Shown piece after piece: positions 56,474 through 64,000 of a DNA stretch of 64,000 bases (position 1 is its first letter; every line of letters begins with the position of its first letter). The translations under genes were made by a program, and so were the position numbers. This DNA is from Clostridia bacterium (GTDB taxonomy: Bacteria; Bacillota; Clostridia; Christensenellales; UBA1242). The stretch covers positions 1 through 64,000 of the forward strand of contig JAFVTW010000013.1 of assembly GCA_017503005.1 (NCBI GenBank), written 5' to 3'. The notes under the pieces were generated by a model, which had not been told where the DNA came from, did no database searches, and saw nothing but the letters and a program-made list of their open reading frames with translations.

Positions 56474-57463
56474 ATGGATAATAATAAGGAAAAATTACTA
56501 GAACAAGCCATTTTACAAATAGAAAAACAATTTGGTAAAGGTTCTATTATGAAGCTTGGCGATAGTGCTGACACTCATATCGAAGTTATACCTACAGGCT
56601 GCCTACCATTAGATATTGCATTAGGAGTTGGTGGTGTACCTAGAGGCAGAATTATAGAAATATATGGACCAGAAAGTTCTGGTAAAACCACAATAGCACT
56701 ACATATTTTAGCTGAAGCACAAAAAATGGGTGGTACAGCAGCATTCATCGATGCAGAGCATGCTCTAGACCCATCTTATGCAGAAAAGCTTGGTGTCAAG
56801 ATTGACGACCTATTTGTATCTCAACCTGATACTGGTGAACAAGCTTTGGAAATCTGTGAAACTCTTGTTAGAACTGGTGCAGTAGATATAGTAGTTGTTG
56901 ACTCTGTAGCAGCTCTTACACCAAAGGCAGAAATTGATGGTGAAATGGGTGATAGCTTTATGGGTGCTCAAGCTAGACTTATGTCTCAAGCTCTTAGAAA
57001 ACTTACAGCTATTACAAACAAGAGCAAATCTTGTGTAATTTTTATCAACCAACTTAGAGAAAAAATCGGTGTTATGTTTGGTAGTCCAGAAACAACAACT
57101 GGTGGTAAAGCACTTAAGTTCTATGCCAGTGTAAGACTAGATATTAGAAAAACCGATGTTATCAAAGATGGCTCAGAAATTACAGGAAACCGTACAAAAA
57201 TCAAAGTTGTAAAAAATAAAATGGCACCTCCGTTCAAAACTGCAGAATTCGATATAATGTATGGTCAAGGTGTTAGCCGTTCTGGTTCGTTAGTAGACCT
57301 AGCAGTAGCTGCAGATATTATCCAAAAATCTGGTGCTTGGTTTAGCTACAATGACGAAAAAATCGGTCAAGGTAAAGAAAATGCAAAACAATATCTTGAG
57401 AACAATATCGAGATTATGGAAGAAATTGAAGCAAAGGTTAGAGAACATTTCAAAATTGCTTAA
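56474..57463 (+). CDS. recA: Recombinase RecA (329 aa)
   Basis: ATP-dependent strand exchange and LexA co-protease. Walker [58 protein letters not shown] with DNA loops L1/L2, and the C-terminal domain; the acidic C-terminal tail common in other RecA proteins is short. AAGGAG ribosome site. Confidence 0.98.
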   Translation: MDNNKEKLLEQAILQIEKQFGKGSIMKLGDSADTHIEVIPTGCLPLDIALGVGGVPRGRIIEIYGPESSGKTTIALHILAEAQKMGGTAAFIDAEHALDPSYAEKLGVKIDDLFVSQPDTGEQALEICETLVRTGAVDIVVVDSVAALTPKAEIDGEMGDSFMGAQARLMSQALRKLTAITNKSKSCVIFINQLREKIGVMFGSPETTTGGKALKFYASVRLDIRKTDVIKDGSEITGNRTKIKVVKNKMAPPFKTAEFDIMYGQGVSRSGSLVDLAVAADIIQKSGAWFSYNDEKIGQGKENAKQYLENNIEIMEEIEAKVREHFKIA

Positions 57464-57481
57464 TATAGCCAAATTACATCA

Positions 57482-57505
57482 ATTTGCATAATAGTTTGCA
57501 TAGCA
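57482..57505 (+). repeat. Intergenic TTTGCATA double motif, copy 2
   Basis: Two TTTGCATA units 12 nt apart, identical over 24 bases to the reverse complement of 19143-19166. It lies between the recA stop and its terminator. Confidence 0.85.
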
Positions 57506-57510
57506 CATAA

Positions 57511-57546
57511 AAAGAACAAACATTTAGTTGTTTGTTCTTTTTTTTA
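57511..57546. terminator. Bidirectional terminator between recA and the PBP gene
   Basis: AAAGAACAAAC/GTTTGTTCTTT stem with T-run. The minus-strand stop codon lies in the T-run. Confidence 0.93.
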
Positions 57547-59862
57547 TCCAAATATCCAAGAAAAATCATTTTTGTTGTTTTTCTTTACTAGATTGCTTAT
57601 AGACACCTTGTTTTCATCAGTCAAAATACTAATAGTTTCACTAGTAGCACTAGCTTTATCATCAATAGTTTTTATATTTATATAATAGCCATATCTTGTT
57701 CCAGGTTTAAGATTTGTGTCGTAGTATACAACCGTATCAGCTTTGTTAGTTATACTTTTCAATGTTTTACATTCGCCATTTTCTATTCTACAGATTTCAT
57801 ACTTTAGATAATCCTCAGCATCAAAAGTTATCTTAGCAGTTTTATTCTCAAGTTTTACATCAAAACCCTTAACAGTTAGTTTTTGAAACAAATCACTAAC
57901 TTCTTTAGGCATATATCTCTTAGAAAACAGAGCTTCAAATTTATATCGTTCAGGGCAGTTTGCACTAGCTAATTTTATAGTATGATTATTCTTGTATTCC
58001 ATCAAATCTAAATCTACTATTGCCACACTATTAGGCATTTCAAAATCATTAGGTTTTTCTTTACTATATAGCTCTTCAAAACACAACCTTATCATATTTG
58101 TAGCAAATGTACCACCATTATTTTTGCCTTCTAATATAAACTTCTCATCATTAGCATAGTTTCCTATCCAGACTCCCATAGTGTGATTACTAGTATATGC
58201 TATAGAATATGCATCTGTATTGTTGTTTGTATTTTTAATTGCCACAGTACCTGTTTTGCCAGCCACATCAAAATCAAGTTTATTTAACTTTTTACTAGTA
58301 CCTACTTTACAAGCATTTTTTAGCATATCAGTCATCAAATAAGCTGTATCTTCACCCATAACTTGATTATTTTCTAGATGATGCTCATATATCACTTTAC
58401 CATTACAATCTTCTATTCTTTTTATAAATCCACACTTAGAATATCTACCATTATTTACAAATGGCAGGTAAGAATTAGTCAAATCTTTTAGATTTAATCC
58501 ATTAGTAAAACCACCCAAAGCTAATGCTAAACCGTTATCATTTTTATCAAAATTAATTCCTAAATTTCTTGCAAAATCTTTAGCATTATCCACACCTAAA
58601 TAGTCCAGTATTTTTACAGCTGGTATATTCAAGCTTTCATTTACACTTTGTTCGATTGACACATACCCATTATAGCTTCCACCGACATTTTTAGGACTAT
58701 ATCCATCATAATTTACTTCTTCATCAAATATAAGCGATTTTGGCGAAATCAAGCCAGTTTCAAGGGCAGGGGCATACACCAATACTGGTTTTATAGTACT
58801 TCCTGGCTGTCTTTCAAAATCAACCAAATCGTAGTCACTTTTACCTGCAAATGCTACAACACCACAGGTTTTATTATCCACTAAAATAGATAGCGAATCA
58901 TTAATGTTTCCATAAGTGTTTTTGTGATAATTATCTTCATTATTTACTATATCACACATCAAATTTTGCTTATCAATATCCAAATATGAATATATTTTTA
59001 TCCCACTAATCCTCAGTTCTTTTTCGCTCATTTTTAATATGTTTTGAGCCTCGTTTATACAGGATTTTATATACAAACTACTATTATCGTCTTTAGCATC
59101 TATATTTATAATATTTAATTTAGCATTTACAGAATCCTCATACTGTGCCTTGGTAATTTTTTTGTCTTCCAACATTTCACTAAGCACAAGATTTCTTCTA
59201 CTTATACACTTGTCGGCATTGTGTATAGGTGAGTATGTATATGGAGATTTTATAATACCGGCAAGTGTGGCACTTTCAGTTAAATTTAAGTCTTTAGCAG
59301 ATTTTCCAAAATATCTTTGAGCCGCACTCTCTATACCATAGGAATTTTCGCCAAAATAAATCACATTTAGATAGCTTTCTAAAATATCTTTTTTACTAAA
59401 CTCTTTTTCCATCTTTTTTGTAAGAAAAATTTCGTTTAATTTCCTTTTGATAGTCTTTTCACTAGATAGGTGAGTGTTCTTTATTAATTGCTGACTTATA
59501 GTACTAGCACCTTCTTTAAATCCACCAGCCTTTAAGTTATTTATCATCGCTTTTACTATTCGCTTATAGTTCAATCCTTTGTGCTCAAAAAAACTTTTGT
59601 CTTCTATACTCACAAAAGCATTTATCGTATGTTGATTCAATTCTTCAATGTCGATCAAGTTTTTTCTAGTAATATCACTTTGTATTTCATTGTTTTGACC
59701 GTCAAAAACGGCTATTTCTTGGTTTGCTACAATTAACTTTTCCTTATCAAATTTAACCGTTATAGCACTCAAAAAGACAGTCAAGCACAATGCAACAACT
59801 GCTAAAAACGACACCAATAAAATAGTGCCAACTATCTTTAAAAATTTTACTTTTTTATTCAT
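57544..59862 (-). CDS. Class A penicillin-binding protein, PBP1A-like (772 aa)
   Basis: Bifunctional peptidoglycan synthase. One N-terminal TM anchor (FLKIVGTILLVSFLAVVALCLTVFL). The GT51 domain has EDKSFFEHKGLNYKRIVKA, GASTISQQLIKNTHLSSEKTIKRKLNEI and YLNVIYFGENSYGIESAAQRYFGKSA. The transpeptidase domain has S-T-I-K in RQPGSTIKPV, S-V-N in EQSVNESLNIP, and AGKTGTVA. The C-terminal 120 residues look like a fibronectin III-type domain (CPERYKFEALF; PGTRYGYYINI). Convergent with recA. Confidence 0.93.
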   Translation of the reverse strand: MNKKVKFLKIVGTILLVSFLAVVALCLTVFLSAITVKFDKEKLIVANQEIAVFDGQNNEIQSDITRKNLIDIEELNQHTINAFVSIEDKSFFEHKGLNYKRIVKAMINNLKAGGFKEGASTISQQLIKNTHLSSEKTIKRKLNEIFLTKKMEKEFSKKDILESYLNVIYFGENSYGIESAAQRYFGKSAKDLNLTESATLAGIIKSPYTYSPIHNADKCISRRNLVLSEMLEDKKITKAQYEDSVNAKLNIINIDAKDDNSSLYIKSCINEAQNILKMSEKELRISGIKIYSYLDIDKQNLMCDIVNNEDNYHKNTYGNINDSLSILVDNKTCGVVAFAGKSDYDLVDFERQPGSTIKPVLVYAPALETGLISPKSLIFDEEVNYDGYSPKNVGGSYNGYVSIEQSVNESLNIPAVKILDYLGVDNAKDFARNLGINFDKNDNGLALALGGFTNGLNLKDLTNSYLPFVNNGRYSKCGFIKRIEDCNGKVIYEHHLENNQVMGEDTAYLMTDMLKNACKVGTSKKLNKLDFDVAGKTGTVAIKNTNNNTDAYSIAYTSNHTMGVWIGNYANDEKFILEGKNNGGTFATNMIRLCFEELYSKEKPNDFEMPNSVAIVDLDLMEYKNNHTIKLASANCPERYKFEALFSKRYMPKEVSDLFQKLTVKGFDVKLENKTAKITFDAEDYLKYEICRIENGECKTLKSITNKADTVVYYDTNLKPGTRYGYYINIKTIDDKASATSETISILTDENKVSISNLVKKNNKNDFSWIFG

Positions 59863-59965
59863 AGCACACCTTCAAAAATATTATGTATAATTCTATAATT
59901 TTTTATTTATCAAAAAACAAATTCTCATTTATAATCAATTATTTTTTAAGTTACCAAAGTTGCTG

Positions 59966-59995
59966 TTGCTAATACACATTTCTTTGTGCTATACT
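59966..59995 (+). promoter_or_regulatory. Promoter of miaB-mutS-mutL
   Basis: TTGCTA (59966-59971), 18-nt spacer, extended -10 TGC-TATACT (59990-59995). Confidence 0.65.
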
Positions 59996-60010
59996 TATTT
60001 TGTAGAAATT

Positions 60011-60033
60011 TGCATTAAATTATATTTAATGCA
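60011..60033 (+). promoter_or_regulatory. Perfect inverted repeat at the 5' end of the miaB transcript
   Basis: TGCATTAAAT-tat-ATTTAATGCA, 10-bp arms with a 3-base loop, extended by imperfect AAATT/AAATTT flanks. It starts about nine bases after the predicted transcription start and ends eight bases before AGGAG. Either an operator or an mRNA hairpin. Confidence 0.6.
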
Positions 60034-60054
60034 CAAATTTAGGAGTAAGATTAA

Positions 60055-61368
60055 ATGCAAAAACATTATTTTATCAAGACATACGGTTGCCAAATGAATG
60101 TACACGAATCAGAAAAGTTGGCAGGTATGCTTAGAAGTTTAGGATATACAGAAACTGAAAATATGGAGAATGCAGATGTTATAGTTTTTAACACCTGTTG
60201 TATTCGTGATGCTGCAGAGCAAAAAGTATTAGGCAATATAGGTGCAGTAAAGAAACTTAAAAAACTTAATCCAGATTTGATAATTGCTGTATGTGGTTGT
60301 ATGTCTCAAGAAAATGGTAGAGCAGAATTATTTAAACAAAAATACCCACATGTTAGCATTGTTATAGGCACACACAATTTACACAAATTCAAAGACTATC
60401 TTATTCAGTATCAACAAACCAAGAAAAAAGTTTTTGAGATTTGGCAAAGTGAAAAAGACATTTGCGAAGATGTAGATATGTACAGAACTAGCAACAACAA
60501 TGCTTGGGTAAATATAATGTACGGTTGCAACAACTTCTGTACATACTGCATTGTGCCTTATGTAAGAGGTAGAGAGAGAAGCCGTGCCATGGCAGACATT
60601 ATAACAGAAGTAAAACAACTAATTGCAGAAGGCTACAAGTACATTACACTTTTAGGTCAAAATGTAAACAGTTACGGAAACGATTTCAAAGACGGAACAA
60701 ACTTTGCTCAATTACTTACAGAATTAGCACATCTAGATGGAGACTTTAGAATTAAATTTATGACTTCACATCCAAAGGATTTAACAACTGAAGTTATAAA
60801 TGCTATTGCTACAGAGCCAAAATTAAGCAAGGTTATACATCTTCCTGTTCAATCTGGTAGCAACAAAATTCTTAAACTTATGAACAGAAATTATACAGTA
60901 GAACATTACAAATCTTTAATCAAACAAATCAAAGATACCGTACCAAATTACTTTATATCTACAGACATCATTGTAGGTTTCCCACACGAAACAGAAAAAG
61001 ACTTTATGGACACATACAACCTTGTACAAGAGGTTAATTATGGTGGAGTATTTGGATTTATGTATTCACCAAGAACTGGCACTATTGCAGAACAAATGGA
61101 AAATCAAGTCCCACAAGATATTAAAAATGCTAGAGTAAACAAATTACTTAGTCTTAGCAAAGAAATAATAAAAGAACAAAACAAACAATTAGTGGGCAAG
61201 ACTTTGGAAGCACTAGTAGAAACCGAGGACGACAACTACTACTATGCAACCTTAGATTGTGGCAAAAATGTAATTATTGACAAGACAATTAATCTTACAT
61301 TACCAACATTCAAAAATGTAAAAATTAAAGCAATTAGTGGAAATAAATTAATCGCTGAATTTATCTAA
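60055..61368 (+). CDS. miaB: tRNA-2-methylthio-N6-dimethylallyladenosine synthase MiaB (437 aa)
   Basis: Radical SAM methylthiotransferase for A37 of tRNAs. N-terminal cluster domain KTYGCQMNVHESEKLAGML with NTCCIRDAAEQKVLG, radical SAM core CNNFCTYCIVPYVRGRERSR (C-x3-C-x2-C), then TRAM domain. AGGAGTAAG ribosome site. Fourteen bases before mutS, the usual miaB-mutS-mutL order in Bacillota. Confidence 0.96.
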   Translation: MQKHYFIKTYGCQMNVHESEKLAGMLRSLGYTETENMENADVIVFNTCCIRDAAEQKVLGNIGAVKKLKKLNPDLIIAVCGCMSQENGRAELFKQKYPHVSIVIGTHNLHKFKDYLIQYQQTKKKVFEIWQSEKDICEDVDMYRTSNNNAWVNIMYGCNNFCTYCIVPYVRGRERSRAMADIITEVKQLIAEGYKYITLLGQNVNSYGNDFKDGTNFAQLLTELAHLDGDFRIKFMTSHPKDLTTEVINAIATEPKLSKVIHLPVQSGSNKILKLMNRNYTVEHYKSLIKQIKDTVPNYFISTDIIVGFPHETEKDFMDTYNLVQEVNYGGVFGFMYSPRTGTIAEQMENQVPQDIKNARVNKLLSLSKEIIKEQNKQLVGKTLEALVETEDDNYYYATLDCGKNVIIDKTINLTLPTFKNVKIKAISGNKLIAEFI

Positions 61369-61382
61369 AGGAGAAATTTTAT

Positions 61383-63965
61383 ATGGCATTATCACCAATG
61401 ATGCAACAATATATGGTTACAAAAGAGCAATACAAAGATGCTATTTTATTGTATCGATTAGGGGACTTCTACGAAATGTTCTTCGAAGATGCAGTAGTAG
61501 CTAGTAAAGCACTTGATTTAACACTTACAGGTAGACAATGTGGTCTAGAAGAAAGAGCACCTATGTGTGGCATTCCTTACCATGCTGTCGATACATATCT
61601 TGCCAAATTAATTGAGCAGGGTTTTAAAGTTGCAATCTGTGAGCAAATCACAGAACCTAAAAAGGGTGTAAAATTAGTAGAAAGAGATGTCGTTAGAGTA
61701 ATTACTCCTGGCACACTAATTGACAGCAATTTATTAGATGATAAAAAGAACAATTATATTTTGTCCGGATACTATGACAATGGCATTGTAGGTGTTGCAT
61801 ATACTGATATTTCTACTGGTGTCATATTTTTAGCACATCAAGATTTGTCTAAATTTAACGACTTACTAGTTAGAGTAAGGCCTAGCGAAATTATTTGTAA
61901 CGACAAATTAGCCGAAGTCGCTGACACTCTTATAGCAACCAAAATGCAAATTATACCACATTTCCAAGTAAGAGCATTTGAGAGTTTTGATTATGACGAT
62001 TGTCACAAAACACTTACAAAGCAAATAGATAAAAAAGAACTTATAGGTCTTAACGATAAAGAGCAAACCGTTATAAGTGCTGGTATTCTTATAAATTATT
62101 TATTAGAAACCCAAAAAAGAAGTTTGTCCCACATTAACTCAGTTTCATATGTAAACGACTCTGATTTTATGGCTCTAGATAGCAATACTAGAAGAAACCT
62201 AGAGCTTACTGAAACTATAAAAGACAGAAAGAAAAGAGGCTCACTACTATGGCTACTAGACAAAACCCAAACCAGTATGGGTAGTAGAATGCTTCGTAGT
62301 TATATTGAGCAACCATTGTACGACGAAAAACTAATCAACCAAAGACTAAATGGTGTAGAAGAATTAGTCAAAAATGTTGTTATTAGAGATGCTCTAAACA
62401 GACTACTAAACTCAGTATATGACATAGAAAGGCTTTGTGGTAAAGTAAGCTACAACAATATCAATCCAAAAGATATGATAGCTCTTAAGAACTCTCTATC
62501 AGTTCTACCACAAATCAAAGAAAAACTTTCTGGTTTCAAAAGCACAATTCTAAAGAATATTTGCAAAGACATTTATGATTATTCTTCTATATTCAACTTA
62601 CTTGATTCAGCAATTGTAGAAACACCACCATATATTCTTAAAGATGGCGGATTTATCAAACAAGGATTCAATTCCGAATTAGATGAAATTATAGACATTT
62701 CAAAAAATGGCAAATCATGGATTGCTGCATTAGAAGCAAAAGAAAAAGAACAAACCGGTATCAAAAACCTTAAAATAGGCTTTAACAATGTATTTGGATA
62801 TTACATTGAAGTTTCTAAAACACAAGTAGGTTTAGTGCCATACAACTATCAAAGAAAGCAAACCATAGCAAATGGCGAAAGATTTATAACCGAAGAATTA
62901 AAAGAAATGGAAAATAAAATCTTAAATGCCGAAGACCAAAGAATTGCTCTAGAAATTAAATTGTTTAATGAAATAAGAGAAGTACTTTTAGAGAATGTAA
63001 CAGCTATGCAAAAAACATCTAGACAAATTGCCGTACTAGATTCACTACTATCATTAGCCACTGTTGCATGTGAAAGAAACTACTGCAAACCACAAGTTTC
63101 TCAAGCAATCAATTCTATTGAAATTGTAAATGGTAGACATCCGGTAGTAGAAGCATTGATTAAGAATGATGACTTTGTACCTAACGATACATATCTAGAC
63201 AATAATGATGCTAGAACAATGATAATTACAGGACCTAATATGGCAGGTAAGAGTACATATATGAGACAAGTAGCTCTAATTACTCTTATGGCTCATATAG
63301 GAAGTTTTGTTCCAGCTCAAAAAGCAAACATATCCTTAACAGACAAAATTTTTACCAGAGTAGGTGCTAGTGACGATTTAGCTTTTGGTCAAAGTACTTT
63401 TATGGTAGAAATGTCAGAAGTAAGCAATATACTAAAACAAGCTACAAACAATAGTTTGATAGTTCTAGACGAAGTAGGTAGAGGAACTAGTACATTTGAT
63501 GGACTAAGTATAGCTTGGAGTGTAATGGAGTATCTAAGCAAGACTCTAAAAGCTAAAACATTATTTGCTACACACTATCACGAATTGACAGAACTAGAAG
63601 GAATTCTAGAAGGGGTCAAGAACTATAGAATAAATGTAAAAGAATTCAATGATTCTATTATATTCCTTAGAAAGATAGTAAGGGGTGGAGCTAATAAAAG
63701 CTTTGGTATAGAAGTAGCTAAATTAGCTGGTCTTCCAGAAGATGTTATTACTAGAGCAAAAAACATATTGCATACTCTAGAAGAAAACGAAATAAACAAA
63801 AACTCATCACTTACTAAACTAAGCGAAAATGCCGAGAGTATCAAATATCAAAAATCAGCATTAGAAGTAGCCAATATTCTAAGAGATGTAAATGTAGAAA
63901 CATTGACACCACTAAATGCTTTTGATTTACTTATCCAACTAAATAATAAAGTTAAAAAGGATTAA
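61383..63965 (+). CDS. mutS: DNA mismatch repair protein MutS (860 aa)
   Basis: Mismatch recognition ATPase. The N-terminus MMQQYMVTKEQYKDAILLYRLGDFYEMFFEDA contains the F-Y-E mismatch-wedge motif. Walker A ITGPNMAGKSTYMRQVA, LDEVGRGTSTFDGLSIAW and THYHELTELE complete the ATPase. AAGGAG ribosome site. It ends two bases before the mutL start. Confidence 0.98.
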   Translation: MALSPMMQQYMVTKEQYKDAILLYRLGDFYEMFFEDAVVASKALDLTLTGRQCGLEERAPMCGIPYHAVDTYLAKLIEQGFKVAICEQITEPKKGVKLVERDVVRVITPGTLIDSNLLDDKKNNYILSGYYDNGIVGVAYTDISTGVIFLAHQDLSKFNDLLVRVRPSEIICNDKLAEVADTLIATKMQIIPHFQVRAFESFDYDDCHKTLTKQIDKKELIGLNDKEQTVISAGILINYLLETQKRSLSHINSVSYVNDSDFMALDSNTRRNLELTETIKDRKKRGSLLWLLDKTQTSMGSRMLRSYIEQPLYDEKLINQRLNGVEELVKNVVIRDALNRLLNSVYDIERLCGKVSYNNINPKDMIALKNSLSVLPQIKEKLSGFKSTILKNICKDIYDYSSIFNLLDSAIVETPPYILKDGGFIKQGFNSELDEIIDISKNGKSWIAALEAKEKEQTGIKNLKIGFNNVFGYYIEVSKTQVGLVPYNYQRKQTIANGERFITEELKEMENKILNAEDQRIALEIKLFNEIREVLLENVTAMQKTSRQIAVLDSLLSLATVACERNYCKPQVSQAINSIEIVNGRHPVVEALIKNDDFVPNDTYLDNNDARTMIITGPNMAGKSTYMRQVALITLMAHIGSFVPAQKANISLTDKIFTRVGASDDLAFGQSTFMVEMSEVSNILKQATNNSLIVLDEVGRGTSTFDGLSIAWSVMEYLSKTLKAKTLFATHYHELTELEGILEGVKNYRINVKEFNDSIIFLRKIVRGGANKSFGIEVAKLAGLPEDVITRAKNILHTLEENEINKNSSLTKLSENAESIKYQKSALEVANILRDVNVETLTPLNAFDLLIQLNNKVKKD

Positions 63966-63967
63966 AA

Positions 63968-64000
63968 ATGGCAAATATTAATATATTAGACAAAACTATA
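63968..64000 (+). CDS. mutL: DNA mismatch repair protein MutL, 5' end only (11 codons in window)
   Basis: The reading frame MANINILDKTI matches the MutL N-terminus pattern (I-x-x-L-D-x-x-x). AAGGATT lies at the end of mutS with proper spacing. The identity rests mostly on its place after mutS; the gene continues past 64000. Confidence 0.75.
   Translation, partial: MANINILDKTI

Overview
The window reads as a chromosomal segment of a low-GC Bacillota. Supporting signs are AT-rich intergenic DNA, strong AGGAGG-type ribosome binding sites, TTGACA-17-TATAAT promoters, many extended -10 (TGC-TATAAT-like) promoters, a T-box leader on thrS, an infC-rpmI-rplT attenuator leader, a Gram-positive style SOS box at recA and lipoprotein-anchored BspA-type leucine-rich-repeat proteins. 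TGA is used as a stop (end of the gene at 23154-24389), so the code is standard. I infer an uncultured gut-type Clostridia/Christensenellales-like lineage; the phylum is more certain than the order.

Layout. 1-600: a tRNA cluster (Val, Gly, Cys, Leu) with a duplicated 3' piece of tRNA-Leu. 600-10800: an accessory and surface region with three BspA-like LRR lipoproteins (the largest 1219 aa), a possible HEPN-like protein, a MazG-like protein, a PlsC-type acyltransferase with a zinc ribbon and a membrane-anchored hydrolase. The 1219-aa LRR gene has a run of nine G between its -35 and -10 boxes, the classical architecture of a phase-variable promoter. 10900-19150: small unknown genes, a very basic Ser/Thr-rich protein, a MetRS-like enzyme without a KMSKS loop, an ArsR/P-type ATPase metal-efflux operon (ATPase frameshifted at an A7 run) and an exported endonuclease/exonuclease/phosphatase-fold protein. 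19200-24720: a glycerol module in two divergent units: lipase-like hydrolase plus glycerol kinase (frameshifted) on the minus strand, and two FAD enzymes plus a DUF1667-type Fe-S protein on the plus strand.

From 25500 onward the window is mostly housekeeping: thrS; infC-rpmI-rplT; an rRNA/tRNA methylase and YebC; ruvCAB-queA-tgt; yajC; secDF; recJ; hemZ; rpsO; pnp; ftsK-rimO-pgsA; a two-gene PIN-like module; cinA; recA; a class A PBP; miaB-mutS-mutL (mutL runs off the end). The oddities in this half are a PgsA carrying a C-terminal FtsK-gamma-like winged helix just downstream of ftsK itself, an AUU start codon on infC, and an autonomous two-gene unit with a split PIN-like domain between pgsA and cinA.

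A 24-nt intergenic motif built from two TTTGCATA units 12 nt apart occurs exactly twice (19143, 57482) and once imperfectly (36923). No transposase, integrase, prophage, CRISPR array or rRNA gene was seen. Stretches over about 300 bases without a gene are 415-736 (tRNA scar, hairpins and one promoter), 25523-25852 (T-box leader) and 28641-28951 (infC leader).
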